A DNA stretch of 39,731 nucleotides from Methylococcaceae bacterium (GTDB taxonomy: Bacteria > Pseudomonadota > Gammaproteobacteria > Methylococcales > Methylococcaceae), in the NCBI GenBank assembly GCA_902810705.1, contig CADDYU010000021.1, positions 1 through 39,731 of the forward strand, in the 5' to 3' direction. Of this stretch, positions 26,711-34,988 are shown piece by piece. Within the stretch, counting starts at the first letter, position 1; each line of letters begins with the position of its first letter. Made by a program: the position numbers and the translations under genes. The notes beneath the pieces are model-generated. The model did not search any database. It was not told where the DNA came from and saw only the letters and a program-made list of their open reading frames with translations.

Positions 26711-27640
26711 ATGCACCCGAACCCACCTCCCTTTTGGAACATCGACGCCATTGTCTCCGAGTTGCGCGGTCTGAGGAACCGGTCGCTTGAAGAGCGGCAG
26801 CGGGAGAACCGGCCGCCTCAGCTTCCTTCCCGCAAGATCCTCATGGAGATACTGGACGGCTTCTCGGCGGTGCTTTTTCCGAATCGGCTAGGATCCGGAG
26901 ACGTCACTCGGGAGGGCGTCGATTATTTCGTCGGTCACACCCTGAATTCGACCTTGCGGCGGCTCTTGGGGCAAATCACCAAGGAACTACTTTTCCATGC
27001 GGAGCAGGCCGGTGAGGAAGGCACCGACCCGCGAGCGAAGGCGATGGAAATCACCCGGGAATTCGCCGCCCGCCTGCCCCGGCTGCGCGCCCTGCTCGAC
27101 ACCGATATCGAAGCGGCGTACCAGGGCGATCCGGCGGCACGCAGCGTGGACGAAGTGCTGGTCTGCTATCCCGGGGTCTCCGCCGTCATCTGCCACCGCC
27201 TGGCTCATGAGCTGTACCGGCTGGACGTGCCGCTGGTGGCGCGCATGATCGCCGAAATCGCCCATTCCTCGACAGGCATCGACATCCATCCGGGGGCGGA
27301 AATCGGGGGCAGCTTTTTCATCGATCACGGCACCGGCGTCGTCATCGGCGAAACCAGCATCATCGGTCAGCGGGTACGCCTGTACCAAACCGTCACGCTG
27401 GGAGCGAAGCGCTTTCCGGTGGATGACCACGGCGCCCTGCTGAAGGGCCACGCCCGCCACCCCATCGTGGAGGATGACGTGGTGATCTACGCCGGGGCGA
27501 CCATACTCGGTCGGATCACCATTGGCCATGGCTCGACGATCGGCGGTAACGTTTGGCTCACGCGGAGCGTGCCGCCGGGAAGCAATATCACCCAAGCCCA
27601 AGCGCGCAATGAACTCTTCGATGCCGGCGCCGGAATTTAA
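26711..27640 (+). CDS. cysE: Serine O-acetyltransferase (EpsC-type)
   Basis: The enzyme acetylates serine with acetyl-CoA to supply CysK. The 309-residue protein has an N-terminal helical domain (about residues 1-170) of the longer EpsC/SAT type, then the left-handed beta-helix: IHPGAEIGGSFFIDHGTGVVIGET (catalytic His and Asp), IGQRVRLYQTVTLGAKRFP, HPIVEDDVVIYAGATILG and GSTIGGNVWLTRSVPPG. The C-terminal tail ends AGAGI, compatible with docking of a terminal Ile into the CysK active site, as in known cysteine synthase complexes. It forms an operon with cysK. It lies in the same half of the window as the organosulfur cluster but on the opposite strand. Confidence 0.94.
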   Translation: MHPNPPPFWNIDAIVSELRGLRNRSLEERQRENRPPQLPSRKILMEILDGFSAVLFPNRLGSGDVTREGVDYFVGHTLNSTLRRLLGQITKELLFHAEQAGEEGTDPRAKAMEITREFAARLPRLRALLDTDIEAAYQGDPAARSVDEVLVCYPGVSAVICHRLAHELYRLDVPLVARMIAEIAHSSTGIDIHPGAEIGGSFFIDHGTGVVIGETSIIGQRVRLYQTVTLGAKRFPVDDHGALLKGHARHPIVEDDVVIYAGATILGRITIGHGSTIGGNVWLTRSVPPGSNITQAQARNELFDAGAGI

Positions 27641-27691
27641 AGCGCCCACGCCCGGCCTTTAAGAGAATCAATGAACATAGGCTCTTTTTCC

Positions 27692-27720
27692 TTGTAAAGA
27701 CCTGAGTCAAGGGATATAGC
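27692..27720 (+). promoter_or_regulatory. Candidate sigma-70 promoter
   Basis: ttgtaa (27692-27697) and tatagc (27715-27720) are separated by 17 bp, each matching 4 of 6 consensus positions. It lies about 180 bp upstream of the FAD/NAD(P)-binding protein gene, just after cysE. The long leader makes it only a tentative assignment. Confidence 0.3.
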
Positions 27721-27899
27721 GACTTTATCTTCTTCGCCCTGAAGTCAATCCGGCGAGGCCCGATGGCGAAAGCGGCGGCCGCAAGCATCCGCCGTCGGGA
27801 CGCGGACTCGCGACAACCCGCCGCTTTTTCATCCTTTCTTAAGCAAAGCCACAGTATCCTTCTTCGATTGAATCTTCCATCGGAGAAGGATTTCCACTC

Positions 27900-29360
27900 A
27901 TGGCTCACCCTATCGAAATCGCTGTTGTCGGCGCTGGTTTCAGCGGCGCGCTGGTCGCGACCCATCTCTTGAGGCGGGCCAAGGCTCCGCTCACGATTCA
28001 CCTGATTGAACGGAATCCGCTGCAATTCGCGCGGGGGACGGCTTACGGGACAAACCTGGACTGCCATTTGCTGAACGTCCCCGCCGCCAACATGAGCGCT
28101 TTTCCGGACGATCCCGATCATCTCCTTAGCTGGGCGAGGAAACGCGAGACCGAGCTTCGGCGATTCCCCTGGATAGGGGAAATCTCGCCCGCGACCTTCT
28201 TGCCAAGGCGCGTTTACGGAGACTATCTCCAAGCGGTGCTCGCCGAGGCTGAACGGTCGGCCGCGCCCGAGGTGCGGCTGGAGCGCACGCACGATGAAGT
28301 AATGAGCCTGGCGGTGACTCCAGAGGCTGTGAGACTCCGACTGGCCGGAGGGGGGCTACTCCAGGCTGAAAGAGCGGTGCTCGCTCTCGGAAACTTCCCG
28401 CCCGGAAACCCCAAAGTCGCCGATCCGAGCTTTTATCGAAGTCCCCGTTATCACGGCGACCCCTGGGCACCAGGCGTGCTGACGGCCCTGATCGAGACAC
28501 AATCCTGCCTTCTGATCGGCAGCGGCCTCACCATGGTCGATTGGGCCGTCAGCCTGAGCCAAGCCGGCTACCGCGGGAAAATCCATGTGATTTCGCGGCG
28601 CGGGCAGTGGCCGAGGGCGCACCGGCTGGAGCCGCCGGCGGCCTTCGCCATCGACCCGAACAACCCTCCGCCATCGGTACGCCGCTGGTTGAACGAGATA
28701 CGCCGATATCTCCGATCCGGCGCTACCGACTGGCGGCCCGCGATCGACGCGCTCCGGCCGAGGAACCAGTTCCTCTGGAAAAGCCTGCCGCTTCCGGAGC
28801 GGCGCCGTTTCCTCCGCCATCTCCGCCCCTACTGGGACTGCCATCGGCATCGGCTCGCCCCTCTCGTGGCCGAACGGCTGGACGCCCTGGTCGCAAGCGG
28901 ACAATTGGTCCGCCACACTGGCCGAATCTTGGACTTCAGGGAATCCGCGACGGATGTCGAGGTACTGTTCAAGCTGCGGGGCCTGGAGCGGGCGGGCGCT
29001 ATTCAGGTCGACGCCGTGGTGAACTGCTCCGGCTCGGAAAGCGACTATCGCAAGCTGGACAGCCCGCTGATTTGCGAACTGCTTGACCGCGGCTTGATCC
29101 AGCCCGATCCGCTGGCCCTGGGCCTCGCCACGGCCCCGGACGGCGCCCTGATCGGCGCCGACGGCACCCCCTCGGATCGCCTCTATACTCTCGGCCCCCC
29201 GCAGAAAGGCATGCTCTGGGAAACCACCGCCGTGCCGGAGATTCGGGGACAAGCGGCGCGATTGGCGGAAGTGTTGCTGAGAATCAAGAATCCTCTCCAA
29301 TCGCAAACGGCCGATTCGGGAGCGCCGAACCGGCCCTTCCAATCGCAAACGCCGCCTTAG
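27900..29360 (+). CDS. FAD/NAD(P)-binding protein (COG4529-like)
   Basis: The 486-residue product begins with a dinucleotide-binding motif (IAVVGAGFSGALVATHLL). It has the conserved blocks of FAD-NAD(P)-binding proteins of this group: FARGTAYGTNLDCHLLNVPA, NMSAFPDDPDHLLSWA, LPRRVYGDYL, a second nucleotide motif CLLIGSGLTMVDWAVSL, FLRHLRPYWDCHRHRLAP, NCSGSESDY and LGPPQKGMLWETTAVPEIR. The reaction is unknown; relatives are predicted flavin-dependent oxidoreductases or hydroxylase-like proteins. GGAGAAGGA lies upstream of ATG 27900. A 13-nt direct repeat (ccaatcgcaaacg) occurs twice at the extreme C-terminus, encoding a repeated QSQT segment. The gene ends inside a large hairpin (29355-29395) and is convergent with sfnR. 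Confidence 0.82.
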   Translation: MAHPIEIAVVGAGFSGALVATHLLRRAKAPLTIHLIERNPLQFARGTAYGTNLDCHLLNVPAANMSAFPDDPDHLLSWARKRETELRRFPWIGEISPATFLPRRVYGDYLQAVLAEAERSAAPEVRLERTHDEVMSLAVTPEAVRLRLAGGGLLQAERAVLALGNFPPGNPKVADPSFYRSPRYHGDPWAPGVLTALIETQSCLLIGSGLTMVDWAVSLSQAGYRGKIHVISRRGQWPRAHRLEPPAAFAIDPNNPPPSVRRWLNEIRRYLRSGATDWRPAIDALRPRNQFLWKSLPLPERRRFLRHLRPYWDCHRHRLAPLVAERLDALVASGQLVRHTGRILDFRESATDVEVLFKLRGLERAGAIQVDAVVNCSGSESDYRKLDSPLICELLDRGLIQPDPLALGLATAPDGALIGADGTPSDRLYTLGPPQKGMLWETTAVPEIRGQAARLAEVLLRIKNPLQSQTADSGAPNRPFQSQTPP

Positions 29361-29395
29361 CCGCGATCTTCCCTCTAGGGAGAGTGAAGCTAAGG
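29355..29395. terminator. Hairpin overlapping the stop codon between convergent genes
   Basis: The outer stem ccttagc (29355-29361) pairs with gctaagg (29389-29395) perfectly. The inner stem cttccctct (29368-29376) pairs with agagtgaag (29381-29389) with one mismatch around an aggg loop. It includes the TAG stop of the plus-strand gene and lies 71 bp past the sfnR stop. No T-tract follows, so factor-independent termination is possible but unproven. Confidence 0.45.
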
Positions 29396-29465
29396 AGGCG
29401 AAGTCACACATCGGCTTCCGAAGAAGGAATTGAACGCCGGTCAAAAAGCAGCTTGGCATGATTAC

Positions 29466-30659
29466 TTAGAAACCCCACCAATCATCCTGCCCATTTTCGG
29501 AGATGGCTACTTTCATAGGCGCCCACTCCGGCAGCGGGGCGATGACTCCGGATCCCGCCGGAACCCCTGCGTGCCTCGGTGACGACGCGGGGGGCTTGAC
29601 GGCGCCATTGGGGGGATTCCGTTCGTCTCGTGACAGTAATCCGTAATGAATCAACCGCGCCCGGACCACATGCCGACTGAGACCGAGCAAGCGCGCGGTC
29701 GCCAATTGATTGTGATGGCAATGCCGGTAAGCCGCGCGCAAAAGCGCTTGTTCGACCCGCGCGTGCAAGTCGGGGGCTCCTTCTTGACACAGCGCGTCCA
29801 GCATGCGATCCAACTCTTCCGCGCTGGAGTCCAAGGGCGGTTGGCCATCCCGGATAGGCAAACAGGAAAGATTCAGTTCGGCGGGCGTGATCGTCCGGTT
29901 GCGGGCGACCAGCAAGGCGTGATGAATGACATTCTTCAATTCCCGGATATTGCCCGGCCAGGAATGGGCAAGGAGCGCCCGTTCCGCGGCGGGGGAGAGG
30001 CCGGTTTCCTGGCAGCCCAGCCGCTGCCCATAAAAGCTCAAAAAGTGGCGGGCCAGCGGCATGATGTCGCCGAACCGCTGGCGCAAGGGCGGCAGATGCA
30101 GCGCCGCAACGTTCAAGCGATAGTACAGGTCTTCGCGAAAGCGGCCCGCCAGTACGGCGTCTTCCAGTTTGACGTTGGTCGCCGCGACGAGCCGCACATC
30201 GATCGGAACGGGCGTGTGCGAACCCACCCGGACGACTTCGCGTTCCTGCAGCACGCGCAGCAGCTTGACCTGCATGGCGTGAGGCAAGTCGCCGATCTCA
30301 TCGAGGAACAACGTGCCGCCGGAAGCCGCCTCGAACCAGCCCCGCTTGGCGGTTAGCGCCCCCGTGAAGGCGCCTTTTTCGTGGCCGAACAACTCGCTCT
30401 CGATTAGCGTGGCCGACAGGGCGCCGCAATTCACCGCCAGAAAAGGGCCGTTCCTTCTCGAACTCAATTCATGGATATGGCGCGCCACCAATTCCTTACC
30501 GGTGCCGGTTTCGCCGACGATGAGCACATTCAGCTCGCTGGGCGCGACGAGCTGGATTCGGGCCAGCAATTCCATAGATTTGGGGTCTTCGAAAACCAGC
30601 GCCGAAGCTCGAAGGGAGAGCGTCAGGGTGGTCGAATCGGGAAGCGCAAGCAAGGACAT
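29466..30659 (-). CDS. sfnR: Sigma-54-dependent transcriptional activator, SfnR-like
   Basis: The 397-residue regulator has only an AAA+ domain and a DNA-binding domain, with no N-terminal receiver or ligand domain, as in SfnR of pseudomonads. Walker A is GETGTGKE (residues 49-56), the sigma-54 contact loop GAFTGA is at 96-101, Walker B is [12 protein letters not shown] (114-125), and the sensor region is [13 protein letters not shown]. The Fis-type helix-turn-helix lies near residue 320-345 ([20 protein letters not shown]). A low-complexity C-terminal tail of about 50 residues follows. SfnR drives sulfone/sulfonate use during sulfur starvation. The gene directly follows the organosulfur operon on the same strand, and a -24/-12 promoter precedes that operon at 38435. 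ATG 30659 has no obvious ribosome binding site. Confidence 0.85.
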   Translation of the reverse strand: MSLLALPDSTTLTLSLRASALVFEDPKSMELLARIQLVAPSELNVLIVGETGTGKELVARHIHELSSRRNGPFLAVNCGALSATLIESELFGHEKGAFTGALTAKRGWFEAASGGTLFLDEIGDLPHAMQVKLLRVLQEREVVRVGSHTPVPIDVRLVAATNVKLEDAVLAGRFREDLYYRLNVAALHLPPLRQRFGDIMPLARHFLSFYGQRLGCQETGLSPAAERALLAHSWPGNIRELKNVIHHALLVARNRTITPAELNLSCLPIRDGQPPLDSSAEELDRMLDALCQEGAPDLHARVEQALLRAAYRHCHHNQLATARLLGLSRHVVRARLIHYGLLSRDERNPPNGAVKPPASSPRHAGVPAGSGVIAPLPEWAPMKVAISENGQDDWWGF

Positions 30660-30729
30660 GTTTAAGCACGAATGTGGCTGACAGAGGTCACGTCACCCTA
30701 GCACGCGCTTTATTTATTAAAAAGTAATT

Positions 30730-30758
30730 AGAATAAATGTTCTTATATTATTTTGTAA
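30730..30758 (-). promoter_or_regulatory. Candidate sigma-70 promoter for sfnR
   Basis: Read on the minus strand, TTACAA (30753-30758) and TATTCT (30730-30735) are separated by 17 bp in a strikingly AT-rich stretch. The predicted start would leave a leader of about 64 nt before the sfnR ATG. It overlaps the last codons of the ssuC remnant. Confidence 0.4.
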
Positions 30759-31071
30759 TAAGATGGACACGAGAAACTTGCCGCAGCGCGCCGGTTCCGG
30801 CTTCCGGGTCCAACAACCCGTTCAGCACCTCCTCTTCGAATCGGGCGAAGGCCGAGACCTGTGGCGGCGTGAACACGGCAGACGCCCCCTTAGTCCTGAA
30901 CAACTCGCCCGAACGAATCAGCCTAACGAGCGATGCGGCCATCTCCTCCGGCGACGGAACGATCCGCGCGTCCCACCCGTCGTACCGCGACGAGCCCTCC
31001 CAGACCCCGAGCAGCGCCAACGGCGACAGCCAGGGAGCGAGCTTGACGAACCCGTTGCCGCGGCCTCTCAT
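30748..31071 (-). pseudogene. ssuC: ssuC remnant: N-terminal part of a sulfonate ABC permease fused to unrelated sequence
   Basis: The first 57 residues resemble the N-terminus of SsuC permeases: a first membrane segment LAPWLSPLALLGVWEGSSR, followed by DARIVPSPEEMAASLVRLIR and SGEL. After that the frame encodes 50 residues with no membrane segments and no similarity to the rest of SsuC (FTPPQVSAFARFEEEVLNG). Five of the six expected helices and the ATPase-contact loop are therefore missing. The start overlaps the ssuD stop as ATGA, the classical ssuD-ssuC coupling, which confirms the identity. Downstream sequence leads straight into sfnR; ssuB is absent. A deletion that removed most of ssuC and all of ssuB is the simplest explanation. 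Confidence 0.65.
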
Positions 31072-32204
31072 CCACGGCAGGTCCTAGGGTCGACACGGCC
31101 GGTATCGCCCACCGGACTCAGGTGAAAGACGGGCTGCGCCGAGGCTTTGGCCTGAGGTTTGGTCACCTGAAGCTGCGGGAACAGCAGCTCGGCGACTCGG
31201 TAGGCTTCCTCCAGATGGGGATATCCGGACAACACGAACGTCTCGATGCCGAGGTCGGCATATTCCCTCAGGTGGGCGGCGACCGTCTCCGGAGCCCCGA
31301 CCAGGGCCGTGCCCGCGCCGCCGCGTACCAGACCCACGCCGGCCCACAGGTTGGGGCTGACTTCCAGATCGTGGCGGGGACCTCCGTGCAGGCTGGCCAT
31401 CCGGCGCTGGCCTTCGGAGTCGGAGCGGGCGTAGGCGGACTGGGCCCGGGCGATGGCCTCCTCGTCCACGTGACGGATCAGGGCCTCGGCCGCGTCCCAG
31501 GCTTCCCGATCGGTTTCTCGCACGATCACGTGAATCCGAAGCCCAAAGCGGATTTGACGGCCCCCAGCCCGAATCCGGACGTCCTCGAGTTTCTTGGCGA
31601 CGGCCGCCGGAGGCTCGCCCCAGCTCAAATAATGGTCGATGTACTCCGCGGCCAGCCGGTGGGCCGCCGGCGACGAGCCCCCGAAATACAAGGGAGGATG
31701 CGGCGCTTGCACGGGAGGGAAGGCCAGCTTCGCATTCTCGACCCGGATGTGCCGGCCGGAATAACTTACCGCCTCGCCCGCCATCAGCCGCCGCCACACG
31801 GCCAGGAATTCCGCGGTCAAATCATAGCGCTCGTCGTGCGAGAGGAATATCCCGTCGCCCGCCAATTCCACCGGATCGCCGCCCGCCACGACATTGACCA
31901 GCAGGCGCCCGCCCGATAGGCGGTCGAGGCTGGCGGCCATCCGCGCCGCGACCGTGGGGGTGGTGAGGCCCGGCCGCACCGCGACCAGGAAGCGGAGGTT
32001 TTCGGTGACCTGGATCAGGGATGCGGCCACGATCCAGGGATCTTCGCAGGTCACTCCGGTCGGAATCAGGACGCCGCCAAAGCCCAGCGCGTCGACCGCC
32101 TCGGCGACTTGCCGGAGGTAGGCGTAATTGACCGGGCGGGCACCGCGGGCCGTGCCGAGATAACGGCCGTCGCCGTGAGTGGGCAAGAACCAGAACAGAT
32201 TCAT
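31068..32204 (-). CDS. ssuD: FMNH2-dependent alkanesulfonate monooxygenase
   Basis: SsuD cleaves alkanesulfonates to aldehyde and sulfite with FMNH2 and O2; the reduced flavin comes from a separate reductase. The 378-residue product has the LLM-fold landmarks of Ssu[115 protein letters not shown] and [21 protein letters not shown], then [21 protein letters not shown] 32204 has GGAGGT upstream. It starts two bases after the stop of the ssuA remnant. The likely FMN reductase is MsuE at the head of the operon. The enzyme looks intact although its transporter genes are broken. Confidence 0.93.
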   Translation of the reverse strand: MNLFWFLPTHGDGRYLGTARGARPVNYAYLRQVAEAVDALGFGGVLIPTGVTCEDPWIVAASLIQVTENLRFLVAVRPGLTTPTVAARMAASLDRLSGGRLLVNVVAGGDPVELAGDGIFLSHDERYDLTAEFLAVWRRLMAGEAVSYSGRHIRVENAKLAFPPVQAPHPPLYFGGSSPAAHRLAAEYIDHYLSWGEPPAAVAKKLEDVRIRAGGRQIRFGLRIHVIVRETDREAWDAAEALIRHVDEEAIARAQSAYARSDSEGQRRMASLHGGPRHDLEVSPNLWAGVGLVRGGAGTALVGAPETVAAHLREYADLGIETFVLSGYPHLEEAYRVAELLFPQLQVTKPQAKASAQPVFHLSPVGDTGRVDPRTCRG

Positions 32205-32206
32205 GG

Positions 32207-32527
32207 CTAGACCTCCGTCTCGAGGGTGGCTTTCGAAACCTTGATCGACCTGGGCGGCAGGCCCCGTGCCAGCAAGGCATCGGCAAGGTGCTGCTGGTTG
32301 GCGCGCAGCGCCGGATCGGCGGGATGGAAGCCGTCGCCGCGGCGCTTCAGGATGCGCCGCGAGACATAACGGGCGTTCGAACCCTGTGCCACGGGGATCT
32401 TGCGGCCCTTGAGCTTGGCGATGTGCTGGATGGGTTTCGGCACCTCGCCGAATTCGGTTTGGCATCCCAGCCCCAAGGCCGCGACGAACCCGGAACAGGA
32501 CGTTCCCCAGGCGCGAGCGCGAGCCAT
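32207..32527 (-). pseudogene. ssuA: ssuA remnant: internally deleted sulfonate-binding protein gene
   Basis: The 106-residue frame contains two separated pieces typical of SsuA-type periplasmic binding proteins. The middle segment is [20 protein letters not shown] (family form IADLKGKKVAVxKGSNxHY) and the C-terminal segment is [20 protein letters not shown] plus RSIKV. About 140 residues that normally lie between them are missing, and the N-terminal signal peptide and first lobe are replaced by [19 protein letters not shown]. It follows the ribBA stop directly (TAGATG) and ends two bases before ssuD. This is the normal ssuA-ssuD order, so a decayed ssuA is the best reading. A functional binding protein is very unlikely at this length (full size is about 310-320 residues). 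Confidence 0.6.
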
Positions 32528-33784
32528 CTACTCCTCCCTCAATGAAAGAGCCATGCCGTTCCGGGTGTCCCACGGCAGCCCGTCCAGATTGAGCCAATGC
32601 CCCAGTTTTTCCGACTTGGTGCGGAGATAGACGAGGTTCTTCCGGTGAGGCGTGGGCTCCAGCGGCACCCGCTCGACGATTTTGAGCCGGTAGCCCTGCA
32701 ACTCGGTGAGTTTCGCCGGATTGTTGCTCATCAGGCGCATGGTGGTGATCCCGAGGTCGGTCAGAATCTGGGCGCCCACGTCGTAACTGCGCGCGTCCAC
32801 CGGCAGCCCCAGAGCCAGGTTGGCTTCCACCGTATCCCGGCCCTGATCCTGCAGCTCATATGCCCGGAGCTTGTGCGCCAAGCCGATGCCGCGGCCCTCG
32901 TGGCCGCGCAAATAGACCAGCACTCCGCTGCCGGCCTGTTCGATCTTGCGGAGCGCCAGATTCAGTTGACTGCCGCAGTCGCACCTCAGAGAGCCGAGCA
33001 TGTCGCCGGTCAGGCATTCGGAATGGACTCGGACCAGGACATTGTCCCGGCCGGCGACCTCTCCCTTGATCAGAGCCAGATGCTCGGATCCGTCGAGGAG
33101 CGAGCGGTAGACATGTGCGGTGAAAAGGCCGGCGGCGGTCGGCAGCCGGGCCTTGGCGATGGGCTCCACGAGCCGTTCGGTACGGCGGCGATAAGCGATA
33201 AGATCGGCGATGGTCACGATGGGCAGCCAATGGCGTCGCGCGAAGTCCAGGAGTTGCGGGCCACGCGCCATGCTGCCGTCGTCATTGACGAGCTCGCACA
33301 GCGCCGCCGCCGGGCGGACGCCGGCCAGCCGGGCCAAGTCCAGGGCGGCCTCGGTGTGGCCCGGCCGTTCCAGCACCCCGTGCGGTCTGGCGCGAAGCGG
33401 AAACACATGGCCGGGCAGGGCGAAGTCGTCGGGTCCCGTGCCGGGATCGGCCAGCGCGCGCGCCGTGGCGGCGCGATCCGCCGCGGAGATTCCCGTGCCG
33501 GCGCCCCGTTTGCAATCCACCGAGACGGTGAAAGCCGTCCCGTGCGGATCGGTGTTGTGGGCGACCATGGGCGGGAGTTGCAGCGCCTCCAAGCGCTCGC
33601 CGGGCAGGGAGACGCAGACCAGTCCGCTCGTGTGCCGGACCATGAAGGCCATGCGTTCGGGAGTCAATGCCTCGGCGGCGATGATGAGATCGCCTTCGTT
33701 CTCCCGCGCGGCGGCGTCCGCCACGACCACGAAGGCGCCGTGGCGGATGGCGCTCAAGGCGGTTTCGACAGTATCGTAAGCCAT
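32528..33784 (-). CDS. ribBA: Bifunctional 3,4-dihydroxy-2-butanone-4-phosphate synthase / GTP cyclohydrolase II
   Basis: RibBA starts riboflavin synthesis from both precursors, ribulose 5-phosphate and GTP. The 418-residue protein has an N-terminal RibB domain ([64 protein letters not shown] active-site pieces) and a C-terminal RibA domain with the zinc site ([21 protein letters not shown]), [16 protein letters not shown] and [18 protein letters not shown]. Both catalytic halves look intact. GAGGAGCGCCGC precedes ATG 33784. It sits inside the organosulfur operon, 10 bp after the DszC/SfnB-like monooxygenase gene and directly before the ssuA remnant. There it could raise FMN supply for the flavin-dependent desulfonation enzymes. 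It may be a second, dedicated copy; the rest of the genome is not visible. Confidence 0.94.
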   Translation of the reverse strand: MAYDTVETALSAIRHGAFVVVADAAARENEGDLIIAAEALTPERMAFMVRHTSGLVCVSLPGERLEALQLPPMVAHNTDPHGTAFTVSVDCKRGAGTGISAADRAATARALADPGTGPDDFALPGHVFPLRARPHGVLERPGHTEAALDLARLAGVRPAAALCELVNDDGSMARGPQLLDFARRHWLPIVTIADLIAYRRRTERLVEPIAKARLPTAAGLFTAHVYRSLLDGSEHLALIKGEVAGRDNVLVRVHSECLTGDMLGSLRCDCGSQLNLALRKIEQAGSGVLVYLRGHEGRGIGLAHKLRAYELQDQGRDTVEANLALGLPVDARSYDVGAQILTDLGITTMRLMSNNPAKLTELQGYRLKIVERVPLEPTPHRKNLVYLRTKSEKLGHWLNLDGLPWDTRNGMALSLREE

Positions 33785-33794
33785 GCGGCGCTCC

Positions 33795-34988
33795 TCAGGA
33801 ATAAAAGCTGAGAACGGGAAGCTTTCCGTTCAGGACCCATTGCCCCAGATCGAGCAGCTTGTAGTCGACGGGATCGTGCAGGGAATGGGTGCGGAGATTG
33901 CGCCAGAACCGGTCGAACCCGGCGGCCGCGGCGGTGGCCCGCGCTCCGGTCACCTCGAACAGGCGTTGGGTCACGTCCAATCCCGCCCGGGTCGCGAGCA
34001 CCTTGGCGGAAGCGGTGGCGAGGGCGACCTGGGCCCGCTCCTCCTCCGTCAGGGCCTCTTCCTTGAGCCAGGCGGCGTCCAGCAAGCGCGCGGCCTGGTT
34101 GGTGACCAGCGCCGCGGCGTTCAGCTCCACCCAGAATTCCCCGTATTTCTGCAGGACGTAAGGGTCCTGAGTCGGACTCTCCACGCCGGACGAGAACCAG
34201 GCGCGGGATTGGCTCCGGGTATAGACGCGGGCCTCCGCCAAGGCGCCTTCACCGATCCCGAGATAGATGTTGGTCAGGACCAGTTGCGCGATCAGGGAGC
34301 GAAGACTCGCGTACACGCTGCCCAGGAGACCGGGACTGCGCAGAATCTCGTGGTCGTAGATCCGGACCTCGTAAAATTCCACGGTGCCGCTGTCGGTCTG
34401 GCGCTGTCCCATGTTGTCCCAGTCGGAATGGAGCCGGATGCCCGGCCGGCTGGGCGGAATGGCGGCCACCACCAGCTTGCCCTGATCCGTGAGCGCCGAG
34501 ACGATCAGGTGATCCGAGTCCAAGGCCCCCGAGCAGAAACTCTTGGTGCCGTGCACCAGCCAATGTCCGCCATCCGGCATGATCCGGGCGCGGGTGTCCA
34601 GGGGGTTCAGGGTATTGCCCCAGAACCAGCGGTTTCGGGCCGTCTCCCGGTAGTAATGCGGCCATTGGTCTCCGAACAGCCGCACCGTGGCGAGCAGGAG
34701 ATGCTGGAAACCGAAGAGGTGGCCCAGAGAGCTGTCGGCCGCCGAGATGATGCGGACGATGCGCAGCGTATCGTGCCAATCGAGCCCATGCCCTCCATGC
34801 TCGGCGGGAATGATCAGGCTCAGCAGGCCGCTCTCGCGCAGCCGGTCGCGCTCGGCCTTGGCGGTCCCGCCGGCCTTGTCTCGTTCCACGGCGGTTTTGG
34901 CGAACTCCGCCGCCAATTGCTCAGCTTTCTCGAACAAGCCCTGCGCCGTGCTTTCGGAGTCGTGCATGGGGTCACCGGCGGAGGACAT
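33795..34988 (-). CDS. Acyl-CoA-dehydrogenase-fold flavin monooxygenase (DszC/SfnB-like)
   Basis: The 397-residue protein has the acyl-CoA dehydrogenase fold of the DszC / SfnB sulfur-acquisition group: RDRLRESGLLSLIIPAEHGGHGL, IISAADSSLGHLFGFQHLLL, TKSFCSGALDSDHLIVSA, DWDNMGQRQTDSGTVEF and a C-terminal helical bundle ending in RATAAAAGFDRFWRN and LRTHSLHDPVDYKLLDLGQW. This branch uses reduced FMN and oxygen to attack organosulfur compounds rather than dehydrogenating CoA esters. Its exact substrate here is unknown. Its ATG overlaps the sfnG stop by one base (TGATG), which implies translational coupling with sfnG. Confidence 0.87.
   Translation of the reverse strand: MSSAGDPMHDSESTAQGLFEKAEQLAAEFAKTAVERDKAGGTAKAERDRLRESGLLSLIIPAEHGGHGLDWHDTLRIVRIISAADSSLGHLFGFQHLLLATVRLFGDQWPHYYRETARNRWFWGNTLNPLDTRARIMPDGGHWLVHGTKSFCSGALDSDHLIVSALTDQGKLVVAAIPPSRPGIRLHSDWDNMGQRQTDSGTVEFYEVRIYDHEILRSPGLLGSVYASLRSLIAQLVLTNIYLGIGEGALAEARVYTRSQSRAWFSSGVESPTQDPYVLQKYGEFWVELNAAALVTNQAARLLDAAWLKEEALTEEERAQVALATASAKVLATRAGLDVTQRLFEVTGARATAAAAGFDRFWRNLRTHSLHDPVDYKLLDLGQWVLNGKLPVLSFYS

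Noticed and set aside
30690..30720. Sigma-54-like tagcacg sequence near sfnR
   Set aside because: The -12 GC is missing and it faces away from sfnR.
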